DNA from: Ixodes scapularis
Lineage: Eukaryota; Arthropoda; Arachnida; Ixodida; Ixodidae
Length of the DNA: 64,000 nucleotides
Direction: 5' to 3'
NCBI RefSeq assembly: GCF_016920785.2
Contig: NW_024609839.1
Span: 22,755,085-22,819,084, forward strand
A model generated the notes under the pieces. The model saw nothing but the letters and a program-made list of their open reading frames with translations, did not search any database and was not told the origin of the DNA. Position 1 is the first letter of the stretch. Each line of letters opens with the position of its first letter. The translations under genes and the position numbers were made by a program. Shown piece by piece: positions 1-12,122 of this stretch.

Positions 1-700
1 GGAAAATCCAACGTGGGGCTCGTTCGGTATGCCTCTGCTTCTAGCCGTCCCCAGGGTATCTCACGGATTCGTTGAGCGGGTTGTTCACTAACGCTAACGA
101 TGCCCGTTAAGAGAAATATGTTGGAATTTTGGCGACTTGTCTCACGGCAGAGCTCAGCGGGTGTCTCCTCGAGTCGAGTACCTAAAGGGCTCGAAGAACG
201 AGGTTGTAGACCCGCTTTCTCGGGTACCCTAGATAAGTGGTTGGCAAGAGACGTGGAGCGCGGTTAAGATGTAAGAAAGTTGTCTTCAGAAGCAGAGGAG
301 AGTCACGGCATGTTCGCTGGAAGGCAGGATAACGAGTGGCAGGAGGGGAAACAGCCAGGACTCGTTGCAGATTTAGGATTTAAGCTTGGGGTGATGCGGT
401 GGGCAAGTAAGTGCTTGGCGAGGCCTGGAGTGCAGATGGGTTTTGTCAATGGGTGTTGGAAAGATTGCGGAAATGGCAGTTGACACCGGGAACACTGGCA
501 GACAAGATTGTCAGCGGGTGTCGGGTAAACTGGCGGAAATTGCGGTTGGCACCTGGAATGCTGGCAGGCGAGTTAATGAGCACTATTATTTGTAACTGCT
601 GGGCCAAGACGGCTAGTTGCTTTGCGTCAGTCCAACAATCGACGAAGGGCGGAGGGACGACTCTCGCTTGAGGGGGGTCGTTCCAAGAAAGCTACGAAAT
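1..700 (+). pseudogene. Ty3/Gypsy pol relic (RNase H end)
   Basis: Around 187-231 the frame reads KGSKNEVVDPLSRVP, resembling the end of Gypsy RNase H (KGxxNxVADALSRxP), then stops. The rest has only broken short frames. A purine-rich tract with a G run at 671-678 may mark a former polypurine tract. It is too decayed to place integrase or LTRs. Confidence 0.45.
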
Positions 701-1464
701 GATTTATATGATTATTTTGCGACTTTACTCTGGCCGGTCGTGGCAGTGACAGCAAGACTTTTAATAAGTTATGTCGTGTCACGACCTGGCCGGGAATGCG
801 GCGGTAGACATTTAGGTGGCTTGTAGCTGTCCAGCTTGCCTTGAGGTGTGAACGGTTCAAGCAGGCTTGCTCGCTGAGCGTGAACGGTAGAAGCGAGCCT
901 AAGGCCCACTTCAGACGGGGCAATTTCCCCCAGCAACTTAACGTCGCAACACCAGCAACACAGGCCGCCTGCGTTCACACGCTGCAACCGAATTGCTACG
1001 ACTTGCCATCATCATCATGAATTTGGATTTTCTTGCACTATATAGACGCACAACTACGTGCTAAAAACATGTTTTATATCTTTGAGTGGCGTTGAGAATA
1101 CTCACTCATGTTTCTGAAAAAGTTTATTTCCAAAAATGATCCATTTCAAACCAGGACCAAGTCTTCAGCTGCCATCCTCACCACCACAGGGGTGTCACGT
1201 GAAAATATTGCGTCCCTGATTGGCTGCTGCCGCTTCAAACTTCTCCAGTTTGTTTGAGTTGCTTGTCTGTTTTGAGCCGAACCTGATCTCAGAAATTCGT
1301 GCTGATCTGGGAAAACCTAGGGAACAACCCGCCAGCAACCTCAAAATTGCTAGAAACGTTGCCCCGTCTGAAGTGGCCCTCAGGGAACTGAAAACAAGGA
1401 CAGTGGAGCTCTGGGTTCAAACCCACCTGGAGACGTTTCTTTTCTTTTGGCCTTTTTTTTAGTA
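701..1464. other. non-coding, no recognised feature
   Basis: No coding exon was recognised. A GGGTTCAAACCC palindrome near 1408-1419 followed by a T-rich tail is reminiscent of the 3' end of a tRNA-derived SINE, but no matching A box is clear. Confidence 0.4.
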
Positions 1465-1686
1465 TACTGTTAACGACTTCATTTTTGCGGGCTCAAATTT
1501 TTGCGAATCGGGCCAAAGCTGAAAATTTGAAATTATTCGCGGGTTCTAACTTTTGCGAACCGAGCGTAGCTTCCGTAGTGTTAACATATTGCCCGAGTTG
1601 TTCGCGGGACGTATTTTTCTCGTTTGTAGGAGATTCGCGAAATTCGCGAAAATTAGGTCCTCGCGAAAATTTAGTCGTTTACAGTA
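1465..1686. mobile_element. short TIR element with TA duplication (mariner-type MITE)
   Basis: The 222-bp segment begins TACTGTTAACGAC and ends GTCGTTTACAGTA, imperfect inverted copies, flanked by TA on both sides. Inside are repeated TTCGCGA and TTTTTGCG motifs. A TA target with short TIRs is typical of Tc1/mariner-derived MITEs; there is no coding capacity. Confidence 0.65.
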
Positions 1687-2274
1687 TATATATATATTTA
1701 TATTTATAAATAATACTTTTTTTAAAGTTTTAACGTATAGACGCATAATTTACACACTAATTCACATTCAGGAGTGCTTTTATTCACACACTGGCTCCCT
1801 AGTGCTTCCAATAGCTTCTTGCTGAGTTATTGCAAGCTCTGCAAAGGGAGGGGCATCTTCCCACCCTTTGCAGGCTGTAAAGCTGTGGCTTGCACAGCTC
1901 AAGCAGGTCGCACCTCGCACACTGGCTCCATCATCAAGCATAGGGGCTGCATGAGTTGCGCCACACCGTAAGGCTATAGACGGTCGGGTCACAGCACCTG
2001 GGACCATTCGTCGCTGCACTCAGCTATGGTATGGTGGCATGGTCAGGGCATGAAGCAGGGGTACAACTTGGAAATGCTCATCTTCATCACAGTTGAAGCA
2101 CATTTTTTTATTACTTTCGCTCTTCATGAGAATTTATTACGAGCACTAGGAAGCCGTGGAGTATTCTTAAAACGCTTCTAAACTTGAATTAGCATATAAA
2201 TTATGTGCTAGTGCCTCAAAAATAAAAAAAGACAAAAACAATTTAAATAAAATTAATAAGGATAAAAATATACA
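1687..2274. other. AT-rich non-coding with a short TA microsatellite
   Basis: It starts with a short TA/TTTA run (1687-1710). No exon with conserved coding sense was recognised. Confidence 0.4.
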
Positions 2275-2350
2275 CCAGGAGGACTTAAACCAGAACTACA
2301 CAGTCTGTAAATTTGAAATTTGACACCATAAACCACTTGGCCACCACCCA
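2275..2350 (-). mobile_element. tRNA-derived SINE fragment (Leu/Ser-tRNA-like head)
   Basis: On the minus strand TGGCCAAGTGG fits a Pol III A box and GGTTTAAGTCC, 40 nt on, fits a B box. The head resembles tRNA-Leu (GTGGCCnAGTGG). It is followed by a T/A-rich tail. No cloverleaf acceptor stem closes, so it is a SINE and not a tRNA gene. Confidence 0.55.
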
Positions 2351-5097
2351 ATTTTATTTTTAGGTTGTTTATCGAGGTATATGAATTTCGTTTGCAGCTG
2401 TCGGCTGCAAGAGAGATAGCCTTATTTTAATTTACTTTACTATTCCCACCAAATATGACAAATCACCAAGAATAGAAACTCATTTGTCGGCCGAGGCACT
2501 GTACTTGCATCAAGGCAAACTAGTCGGGCTTGGTAGGCTTATATTTTGTTTCATCACCCGTTTAGGATTCTGTTGTCGCTCATCAAAAGAAAAAAAAAAA
2601 CTGACTAAGTCTGACTTATTCTGGTTTGCAGGTACCCTTGGCAGTAAACTCTGCTAAATGGGGCAAAATATATATTATACATTTTTTAGCAAATATGCAT
2701 TGTTTTAGCAAAATGAGCTACACTTTTTGACTAAGGTGAAACAGAACGAGCCTCTCCACCTGGGTCTGTTTTCATCTCTCGCAGACACTATTTCCTGCTT
2801 TTTGTGGTTTGTATCAGACTTTTGTGTCTCTGTCCGGCCAAAGCATCTGTGTTAAACTCAGACTGGGCTCTTTAGGATATGTGCTTGTATTCTTTGCAGC
2901 AAATGGCTGCCAATCAGGAACACGGGTTTGTTCTCGGCCACCAAGAGCAAGTATTTTCAAGGCGAGCTATTGCCCGCCCATACCAGTGATGTGATGGCTG
3001 CGCCAATTGCGTCAAACTGTGCCAAGGGGCTACCCCTGCTACATTTTGTCAAAATATGGGTAATCTGCGCCAAGCCTGCACCAAAGGGCCAATTTTGGTC
3101 GTCTTTCAAAACCGAAACTAAACTAAGTACCGTACTGAGCATGCATTAGCTAGGCGGCGCAAACGGCCGCCCGACACAAAATACCCTGCATCAATCGTCC
3201 ATGGTTTTTTTGTATGGTTTTTTCCGCCATGCCGTCTCTTCTTTCACGCTCTCGTCGTCTCGTAAGCGTTAGTCTCGTCTCGCGTTTTTTTTTAACGATA
3301 GATGTTGGCGTGTGTGTGTGTGCTGGGACGCTAGTGTGCTGGGTACCAGCCATGACGTGACGCTGTGAAATGAAACTATGTTTCGGCGCGGCGGGAGTTA
3401 CTTTTTGAGCTGAAGCTCTCGCTCCTGAAATCAACGGCCACACGACGGTGCAGATATGGAGCTTCCTAAACTGAAACATAAGGACCAAATATGCATGTAC
3501 TTGTTTAAAACATACGCTGCTACAAAAATCCCTCTCTAACTCAAAGACTGCTGTGTCAAAGTATTGATTACCTAGGTTTCTCTTGGTGGGCTTTCTTTCG
3601 AGAGGTACCCCGGTACATGAAAAATGTGTCGCGAAGAAAAGTTGAAGTGAGCTAAAGCAAAGAAGGGAATGTCTGCACGCTGAACCCACAAAGCGCGCTT
3701 GTTTGTCTCGAGTTCAGTCGTTGCACAAAGCGGCCCTGGCTCGCGATGTTTTGCATCAATGTGCTCAGGCTCTTTTTTCTCATGTGTGTGTGCTTAGCTT
3801 ATGAGTATGGATCGCTGGACTCTTTTTTGTCGTATGCTTAACAGTTACATTTTGCATACAATTTTAAAAATCAGTTGGCGACGGAGCGCAGTGGCATGGT
3901 TTCGGTTTCGATCGAACAGCCGTTTCGCTCGCGCGACGAAGCACGTGACCTGCAAGCCTGCCGGAGTTGCCCTCACGTGCATGTGAGCCAACGATGCGAA
4001 CATAATTGCACAACAGAGGCACCAGCCGGGACGATTGCAATTCATTTTTTACATTTAATTAGTTTTGACGAAAATCTGGCACGTCGGCATCCAGTAAAAC
4101 GGTGGTAAGCGGTTTTTCGGAATTGCTTGGCAATGCCTACAGCACTGTACACTTGTGGGATGTCGCAATATTTCTTTGGAGACATTGAAATTGGACATTC
4201 ATTACTACCCTAAGCTAAAGCAAAGCTTGCTCCAGCCTTGCAGAATGTTTCGAAAAGCAAAAAGAAATGTGCCATGTCATTGGCATTTCAGTTACACCAT
4301 GAAAGACTCCCAGGTGGCCGAACTTGACCATAACTGGTTTATTTCGGCGAAAGTGATTCTCTTCGTGTGTCCTGCTTTTAAAACAAATATTTTTATTTTT
4401 ATTACAATATCTGCTTTAAAAGCTACTTTTGCTGCTCCAAAACACTGTTTTGGCTGCTCCAAAGGCCACTTTTTCTGCTCCAAAACGGCTTAGGCCAATC
4501 ACATCACTGCTATATGAGTTTCAGCATTTGTCAAGGAGCGCAAAAATCACAGCCCGGGGGTTGGTCATTGCAAAAATGTTGACTCGGAAGCGCATAGGGA
4601 GGAAGCTTTACAAAAGTATCCACCTGCCTCTACAAGTGAAACCGAAACTAAAAATCTGGGTTCCATGTGCAAAAAAAAAAAATTGTCAGCCCGAATTAAC
4701 TCAAGGCGGCACGGAGCAAACAAGTCACGGTACGAGTAGGCTTGGTTCAGGCTTTTGTAGGGGTGGTCGATGACTCGGCGTTTTCTAAAAAGTTATCTTT
4801 TTCTAAAAGTGTGGTGGTCGAATATTCGGGGATGGGCATTGAGTCAGGATCTTAAGGTAAAAATTTCATCCAAATGCCAGGATTCATGTGCCTTGTCCCC
4901 CTAACGAGGGGGACAAGGCCTTCAAAATTTTAGGTTCGCAAAAGGGGTGCGTCAGTATTGACGTCTCATTTTACGTCAGGCCTTTCATTTTAGAACTCCC
5001 TATGAATGACATGACTAAAATTCGTTTGGGTGTACTTCCTCCCAGCAAGTATATGGTTCTGTCTCAAAAGGTCTTATCTGATGTTGACTGCACCTCA
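2351..5097. other. non-coding repeat-like stretch
   Basis: No gene was recognised. A TGCTCCAAAA motif recurs three times near 4432-4485. The 179-residue open frame on the minus strand (3150-3689) has no family features. The G-rich, CACGTG-containing part around 3890-4000 resembles dispersed-repeat sequence. Confidence 0.4.
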
Positions 5098-5734
5098 GGT
5101 CTCCACCGACGATTCATCAGGACGAGACCCAACCGGGACACTAGGGAGGAGCGGCTTAAGCAAGGGAGGCTACATGTACGACAGCTTCTTGCGGACAACA
5201 GACGAAAATAGATAGATGGTGAGTGTTTCAATTGCTATGCCTTTTGGCATGCAGATTCTGTTTGTTATGATTGAAGATTCCTGGAGAGTTAAATTTCAAC
5301 TATTGTTAAATACCGAGCATGCGCTCAGATCGCAGAAGCGCCTACCCTCAAAGCCGAAACGATCCGCAACTAAGCAAAGGACATTCCAGACACCCATCCA
5401 CCTGTTTTCAGCAATGCTCAAAATATTAAAAGAGCACATCAAGCGCCAGGTGCTTTGGCGTCTTTGCCACAATGGCGCCGGTTGCAGAGCTGACAGACCC
5501 GTGACTGGCACAAGCCATGGCATGGCCTTTGGGAACCAGGGAATCGAGATTAGAGAAGTAATGCAGAAATTGGAGGCGGGTGGTGAAGGTGAGCAGAGTT
5601 ATTCGAAAACAAGGATGAAGGGGGTCCGTCGCATGAGGCATTTGTGTCCCGTGCATGTAATTATGAGTGTGCTCTAGGTGGCTACCCAAAACAATTGTTA
5701 CTTGTACGTAACTAATCAAAAATATCTCTTGCAG

Positions 5735-5782
5735 TTTCCACGGCCCACATGCCAGCAGGTGCCAGTTCGCTCTCGTTCAAAG
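5735..5782 (+). other. exon-like segment, copy 1 of a tandem array
   Basis: 48 nt between ATCTCTTGCAG and AAG|GTGAGG, open in frame 1 as FPRPTCQQVPVRSRSK. The surrounding ~300 bp, including its flanks, recurs downstream. The product is unknown and coding status is not shown. A possible preceding exon runs from a CACCTCAG acceptor at 5098 to a GTGAGT near 5219, but its frame meets a stop first. Confidence 0.45.
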
Positions 5783-5812
5783 GTGAGGATTCCAGATTTT
5801 GTAGTTTGCTCT

Positions 5813-6024
5813 GAAGCAGCTATACTGAAGCCAAACAAGCGGTACGGCATATTTAATTGACGGAACTTAGAACAACTGGGGACGCTTTCACTGAAGCTTG
5901 TTTTGCTGCAATACACGCGTGTATTGCAGCAAAACAAGCTTAAATGAAAGCGTCCCCAGTTGTTCTGAGCTCCGTCAATTAAATATGCCGTATCGCTTGT
6001 CTGTCTGGCTTCAGTGTTGCTGTA
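5813..6024. repeat. ~210-bp palindrome
   Basis: Arms of about 105 bp meet at ACACGCGTGT (5913-5922) with almost no spacer. The arms are the 3' end of the local tandem unit and its inverted copy. Near-identity over the inner 70 bp suggests a recent inverted duplication. Confidence 0.75.
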
Positions 6025-6171
6025 GGCGACAAAACATGAGCCAAGTTTTGTCACAAGAGGCATATTATGTCACGCACATGTAATTTTGATTTTATCCGGC
6101 TTAGTGTGCTGTAGGTGGCTGGTCAAAGAAATTGGTACTTGGACGCAACTAATCGCAAATCTTTCTGAGAG

Positions 6172-6219
6172 TTTCCAAGGCTTAAGAGCCAGCAGGTCCC
6201 AGTTTGCTTCTCCTCAGAG
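6172..6219 (+). other. exon-like segment, copy 2
   Basis: 48 nt, frame 1 reading FPRLKSQQVPVCFSSE. The acceptor has decayed to CTGAGAG and the donor to GAG|GTGCTA, so splicing is doubtful here although the frame is open. Confidence 0.4.
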
Positions 6220-6495
6220 GTGCTAATTCCAGATTCCTGAAGCAGGAATACTGAAGCCAAACGACCGGTACATCATTTTTAATTGACGGAGCTCAAAAGG
6301 ACTGGGGGCTCGTGCATTGAAGCTTATTTTTCTGTAATACACGCGAGCGACATTGACGTATGCCCAGTTACGTCGCAAGAGGTTATCTTTGTCCCGCGCA
6401 TGTAATTTTTTTAATATTTTCGGCTTAGTGTACTTTACGGGGCTATTCAGAGTAATTGCTACTTGAACGCAACTAATCGCAAATCTCTCTTCCAG

Positions 6496-6543
6496 TTTCC
6501 ATGGCCTACAAGCAAGCAAGCACCAGTTTGTTTTTCCTCAAAG
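6496..6543 (+). other. exon-like segment, copy 3
   Basis: 48 nt between CTCTCTTCCAG and AAG|GTGAGC, frame 1 reading FPWPTSKQAPVCFSSK. Splice signals are good on both sides. Confidence 0.45.
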
Positions 6544-6757
6544 GTGAGCATTCCAGATACTTTAGTTAGGTGCAAAGCAGGAACTGTGAAGCCAGACGAG
6601 CCGATAGGTGTATTTAATTGACCGAGCTCAAAATGATCCGTGGCAGTGGAATGGAAGCTTATTTTTCCACAATCAAACGCAGACATAATTTTGAATTATC
6701 CGGCTTAGTGAAGGATTGCTACTTGTTGCAAACTAATCACACATTTTTATTTTGCAG

Positions 6758-6800
6758 TTTCTATATGGCTACAGCTAACAGGTGCTGTTTTCATTAAAAG
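6758..6800 (+). other. exon-like segment, copy 4 (shortened)
   Basis: 43 nt between TTATTTTGCAG and AAG|GTGAGG. It has lost five bases relative to the other copies and frame 1 meets a TAA, so it would be frameshifted. A further TTTTGCAG acceptor follows at 6868-6875. Confidence 0.4.
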
Positions 6801-6830
6801 GTGAGGATTTCACATTCTGTTTTCAAACTG

Positions 6831-7088
6831 CAAGTTTTTTAATGAGGATCCTAAACAATTAACTTTCTTTTGCAGTAAATGCCATATCCTCCAGTTCAGG
6901 AATATGTTAAATATATTTGGTATGGATAAGCCCAGTGTTTTGCTTCTTTATTCATAATTTGACAACAGCAACACTTTTTATTTTATCACTCAGAAATACA
7001 CACAAGAAGAGACTGCGTTGCAACGAAATGTCGTGCTGAATGTGATATTCCAACTCATATATAGTTTTATTGGTAGCCGATATAATAT
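6831..7088. other. AT-rich non-coding
   Basis: It follows the exon-like array. No recognised feature beyond a possible terminal splice acceptor at 6875. Confidence 0.35.
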
Positions 7089-7230
7089 ATTGGATTCCAA
7101 TATCCATAATACGCTAAAAACACTGGAACCGTAAACCCGTATTGGATCCCCATAGACACATGGGGATCCAATAAGGGTTTATACGGTATTGGATTCCAAA
7201 GTTTTCAGCGTATTATGGATATTGGAATCC
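7089..7230. repeat. long hairpin with TATTGG motifs
   Basis: An inverted repeat of about 70-bp arms centred near 7159 (GGATCCCCAT...ATGGGGATCC). The motif TATTGG/CCAATA recurs in it and on to about 7360. It is probably a small foldback or MITE. Confidence 0.7.
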
Positions 7231-7379
7231 GATAACAAACCCTTATTGTAATACAAGACAATAAATGTAATGTTTTCCAATACACTGTCCATATTGTATT
7301 ACAATACAATAAAAAGATATTGTTTACCAATATCCAGAATACCCTGTTCATATTGGGGTTTTCAATAGGGTTAGCTTTA

Positions 7380-7613
7380 TTGCACAAGCTGTTTCCTCAA
7401 CGATACCCAGCCGAATGTCCTTTCTGTGGAGATCACCAATCACTCGACCATGGTGCGTGGGTCTGTCCCATTAACCCTTCCCTTTCCCCCTCCATCCCTA
7501 CCTCAGAACGCGATGCCTGTGAAGTTTCGCTGCGCAGCCCCTCTCCAAACGACCAGCTTGCCCTGATCCGGTGGCTAATAGCTGCAGCAGAAAGTACTGG
7601 AGCCCTGGACTGA
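7380..7613 (+). pseudogene. non-LTR retrotransposon (LINE) pol C terminus
   Basis: The frame to the TGA at 7611 encodes a C-x2-C-x7-H-x4-C knuckle (CPFC...H....C) followed by an amphipathic tail, LRSPSPNDQLALIRWLIAAA and then ESTGALD. This layout is usual at the C terminus of I/R1/RTE-type LINE reverse-transcriptase proteins in arthropods. The copy is 5' truncated at about 7375, as LINE insertions usually are. The 3' UTR probably runs to about 7700; its end and target duplication were not resolved. Confidence 0.65.
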
Positions 7614-8325
7614 GGGCTCCACCCCGACCTTAGCGATTCCCTAAAATAGCTGAATAAGTTTGTGCCACTAACCACCGAGTTCTTAACTGCCGACGAAACA
7701 TAAAAGTAAACGCAGGCGACTACACGGCAGTACTATATCAAAATCTTAAGCTTCTGACCTTTTCGAGGAATGTGATGTAAAGTCGGATATTACAATAAGC
7801 TCTTCTGCCGAATTTTTTTCTTTCTCTTTTACTTTCTTTGTGCAGTTCGATTAAGGTAATTAATTTACTGTAAACATTTAGTGCGTTAATAAATATTACT
7901 TCTGACATGTGCTAGCTAAATCCACAAGATAAATCACCTCATAAATTCAGTACTCTTCTCAGTGCTGCCCCTCTTTACAATAAACATTACATTGTTATAA
8001 TCACATTGCTTTAATAATTAGAAACAATATTCTGAAAACGTTTTCCTTAAATTTTTTTTTTAGATTATCCCAATTTAAAACATTTGTTCTTTTTTTGCTA
8101 GTTTATTGGTGCCTGTAGCAGAATACTGGAAGTTGCCGCCAGCGTCTAGACCAGAACGAATCCACCTGATATGAGGAATCGGTCTCAGGAACCCAAGAAA
8201 ATAACTTTGAGAAAGAGCGCACGTGGTATTATTATAAACGCACAAATACTTTAACAGGATTTAATAAAATATGAAGACCACCTGACATCCTATGAAATCT
8301 ACCAAACCTTAAACGAAATGCAGAA
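7614..8325. other. LINE 3' UTR then AT-rich non-coding
   Basis: The first ~90 bp follow the LINE stop codon. The remainder is AT-rich without a recognised gene. Confidence 0.4.
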
Positions 8326-9375
8326 GTTACGCCTGGGCCCGTTTGCTCGAAGCACTAACCGAGGCTAAAGTTAGCCGCAGTACCTAGGAGGGGGATTTTG
8401 AGATTACGTGACTGGGCTGGTAGGGATGCGGGGAAACATGGTGGTGCCCCAGTGAGTGAGCGCCGCTCGCTTTGGAACTAATATGTCGTTGTGGTTGCAA
8501 TATCGGGCGCGTTAGTCAGCAACGAATAATGCAGGAGGCTTTCGCTTTGCCTTACTTCACTTAAACCGCAAAGCATGGGCAATGACATCGCCGCATTTTT
8601 TAGATAGTGTTTCGATTCTGGGCACTCCTAAGCCTAAATGAACGCGATAATTGTCGGCATGGCAACGTCTTCGGAAAGCGGATTGTTGATAAAACACAAA
8701 AGCAGACAGCGTCTCAACAGACCTTTTTTTCTAAATTATCCAAGCACCGAGGTGCATGTACGACTGTAGTTGCACGCGTCGCACGTGCTGGCGTCTGCAG
8801 TAGTAACCGTTATAAAGGAAAAAGTATAAAACAAATTTTGCCTTGCACGCGCGTTCGTTAGGGCCTTATTATGATTTTTTACTTCAAATATTTTAAAAGA
8901 GGAAGGCCAGCGCGCGTGAACCGTAGAATTACATTTCCAGCGTTCTCCTCGGGATGCTTGGATAATTTAGAAAAAAGTCTGTCGGGACGCTGTCTGCTTT
9001 TGTGTGCTATAAACAATCCTCTATCCAAAGACGTTACCGTGCCGACAATTATCGCGTTCATTTAGGCTTAGGAGTGCCCAGAATCGAAACACTATCTAAA
9101 AAATGCGGCGATGTCATTGCCCATGCTTTGCGGTTTAAGTGAGGTAAGGCAAAGCGAAAGCCTCCTGCATTATTCGTTGCTGACTAACGCGCCCGATATT
9201 GCAGCTACAACGGCATATTAGTTCCAAAGCGAGCGGCGCTCACTTACTGGGGCACCGCCGTGTTTCCCCGCATCCCTACCAACCCTGTCACGTGATCTCA
9301 AAATCCCTCTCCTAGGTACTGCGGCTAACTTTAGCCGCGGTTAGCGCTTCGAGCAAACGGGCCCTGGAGCGTAAC
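8326..9375. mobile_element. foldback element with ~430-bp inverted repeats
   Basis: Left arm 8326-8755 and right arm 8940-9375 are inverted copies (ends GTTACGCCTGGGCCCG and CGGGCCCTGGAGCGTAAC), separated by about 185 bp. Open frames in both arms are mirror images of each other, not genes. No transposase is present. A target duplication was not found at the edges. Confidence 0.75.
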
Positions 9376-10378
9376 GGACGTCACCTTTTCTATATATTTT
9401 AATAAACAAATTTACAAAACCGCCCGGTCTTACCAAAGGACACATTTTTACCAAAGATCGAAAGGACACAAAGGACACGTTTTCAGTAAAACCTATAGCC
9501 CATTTGAGATTGTTTTCGATGAAAATGTGAAATCTTTATTCGAAACTTCGAAAATTGGTCTCCGGCCGTGCTATTCGATACTTCAAACCTATGTTCGAAG
9601 CTCTCAAACTTTTCAAGCTTGTTCATAAAAAAAAAATTTGAAATCTTGACATTTTTGAAATTTCAAATTTTAGGTAAATTTGAAATTTATTAATTTCCCG
9701 AAGTTGGTTTCTCAAGAAATTTAAAATCCTCGAAATTTATTGTACAGAAACTTCTACAACTTCCATTTTTCTGATTTCGAACATCAGCGCCTTTCGAAAC
9801 GTGCGTACTTTTCGAATCTGACTTTAAAAAGGTTTGACATTTTCGAACTTTTTATACCTAGAACTTCAGCAGGTTTGCGGCATCCTTAATCATTAATAAC
9901 TTACTATTCTTTGTGAAAGTATTGGTGGCCATTTTAAGGGGATGAAATTGTCTACTCTTACTATGAACCTTGTTGGTGAATAGCAAACAAGCTTTTTGGA
10001 ATGTCATCATCTGTTTTAAAACTCGGTGTCTGTAGCCGGCTCGAAATTTCAATGCATCGCAATTAATATTAAATAAGAATTCTACGGAAATGTGCACTGT
10101 TTTTATTCCACTTCGTAGCCTGGGACTGCCCAATTATTTATGTTCTATTTTAAGACGTTTTACCAAATTCTCAAAGAATGCAGACTTATATAAACATCAA
10201 AACACCGACAATTTTTTTTATAAGCAGACGGGGAAAGTAAGACCAGCCTAATTTAAGCTGCAATACCCCACATCGGAGGGAAATTATGAAATGACCCAGA
10301 ACGGAACGAGGTTCACGGGGGTACCTTATATGGGCTGTGCATAAAAAAAACACTATGGGCCCTATAAAGAAAACCCTT
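9376..10378. other. AT-rich non-coding with TTCGAA/GAAATTT reiteration
   Basis: From about 9480 to 9850 short motifs TTCGAA, CGAAA and AAATTTGAAATTT recur irregularly. No gene was recognised. Confidence 0.4.
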
Positions 10379-10435
10379 CCGTAGTGAAAATACCATTTGG
10401 CGGCTATATGAAAGTAAACGGGATCATACCCTTAA

Positions 10436-12090
10436 AGGGACACTGACAGGGTATTTATGCTCGCTGAGGTTTTTAGTTTTACGTGACATATGAGAGCTCA
10501 ACTACCCAGAACAGAATTTGCGGCTCGAAATTCGGTTTCTTTCCGCCCGAAAACCGCCGATCAAGAACTGGCCGGTTCGAGTCTCGCTCACTCTCTTTTT
10601 CGCGGTCACGGGCCGTTTTCTAAGGTATCGATGCGACCACCAAATTTAATCAAAGTCGTGGGTCTCTGAAGGCACACACTCATTATTAAAAATAGAAAAA
10701 AATTATGAAACCCATTTTTTGTGGCTTCTAAAAAGCTGTAAATACGTTGATTGAAAAAAAAAGTTCCACAGACAACCGGAAGCATTCGGTGCGTTCGTCG
10801 TTTCGCGTATCGTGGGACTCGCGGGGACGGCGATGGCAGCGGACGACGGGCGTGGGACCTCTATTTCAGAACTGTCGTTCGCGGTACCGGCGAATTCTGT
10901 CTACCGTTAAAAGAGAAATTTGGGACTGATCAAAAGAATTGGTATTCATCCCGTACGACACGCCCGGCCACCAAGCCGATTTGCACGAAGACGTCGCCGA
11001 GCCGTCGATCCCTTCTCGTGGCTGAAGACATCACTCGCGCAAACGTCAAGCACGACGTGTCTACTTCGAGTTCAATATGCACGCGTACGATTTCTTGACT
11101 AGGTGCGAATGTCCCCAAAGCGTGGGGCTTCCCGACTTCGACCCAGGAGTGCTTTTGCTAGAGAAAAATCGACAGCAAACTTTCCAACTTACAGTTTACC
11201 GGCTGAATTGTTACTAAGGAAAGAGACTTCCAGAAAAACGATGCGCCAGTAGCTCAGTGGGAAAGACGTCCGGTTTCACGCGGTAGGACCGGGTTCGATC
11301 CCCCGTGGAACTTAATTTTTTTTTTCTTCAAACATTTTTTGATGTTTACATATATATATATATATTTTTTACAATCATCACTGAAGAAACAAACAAAAAA
11401 AATAACAAACTAATGTTGTGGACGATACTTCGCTGATTTAAATGGTATAGGATTTCCGTTTTGACACCTGCGAGCTCAATGTAATCACTTTCCACAAAAT
11501 GCAAGGAGCATATAAATCAGGTAACGTCCGCTTTCCGAGGTGCCCGTATATGTTCTACAGGAATTGCAGCCAGCCGTTGGTCCCGATCCCGTTGATCTTT
11601 CGGAAACTCTGTCGCACAATGCCACTTTCTTTCGGATTCAGGAAATGTGAGCCAGCTCTTCACGCAACATCTTGGGTGTATTCTTTTCGGAGCCGATCAT
11701 GGAAATTCACCACGGGCACTCACTACTCATGTCCAACTCCTCAATGTACAAAACAACTCATCTTGGAGTACAGAACAACGAGCGGAACAAACATAACTGG
11801 AAAAAAATCGCGCGGCGAGCAGTTCCCGCACGCCCCATCGCACGCCGCATGTCCTGTCGTCTGCTACCGGAGAGGAGAAAAAAAAAACAAAAAAAACGCA
11901 CGGTCGGGTGTAGCCACGTGACTTCCGCCACTCACTCTCTTCTCTCCACTTCTCCGACCTCCGTCGGGTTTCGGTTTCGGTTTTGAGGAGTTGCGTCTTT
12001 TGGCTTTATTAAAAAAAATACGCTACTCTGTTGCAAAATATTAAATGGGTAGTCCTCCGACACCATAATGAAGCGCCTGGCAAGGAATAC

Positions 12091-12122
<32 letters not shown>

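Larger units (their letters stand above)
5640..6830 (+). repeat. tandem array of ~300-bp units with inverted copy
   Basis: Units share GTGTGCTNTAGGTGGCT, TACTTG-ACGCAACTAATC, the 48-nt exon-like core and CTGAAGCCAAACNANCGGTAC. Direct copies start near 5660, 6105, 6425 and 6700. A reverse copy of the unit's end (5920-6024) faces copy 1 and makes a palindrome. Confidence 0.65.

Noticed and set aside
3150..3689. 179-residue minus-strand open frame
   Set aside because: No domain, no start context or splice support, and composition follows local base content.
8607..9065. Open frames in the foldback element
   Set aside because: Frames in the left and right arms are mirror images of each other, an effect of the inverted repeat.
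11242..11311. Functional tRNA gene
   Set aside because: A and B boxes are perfect but the acceptor stem does not pair and a SINE-like tail with TA repeat follows.
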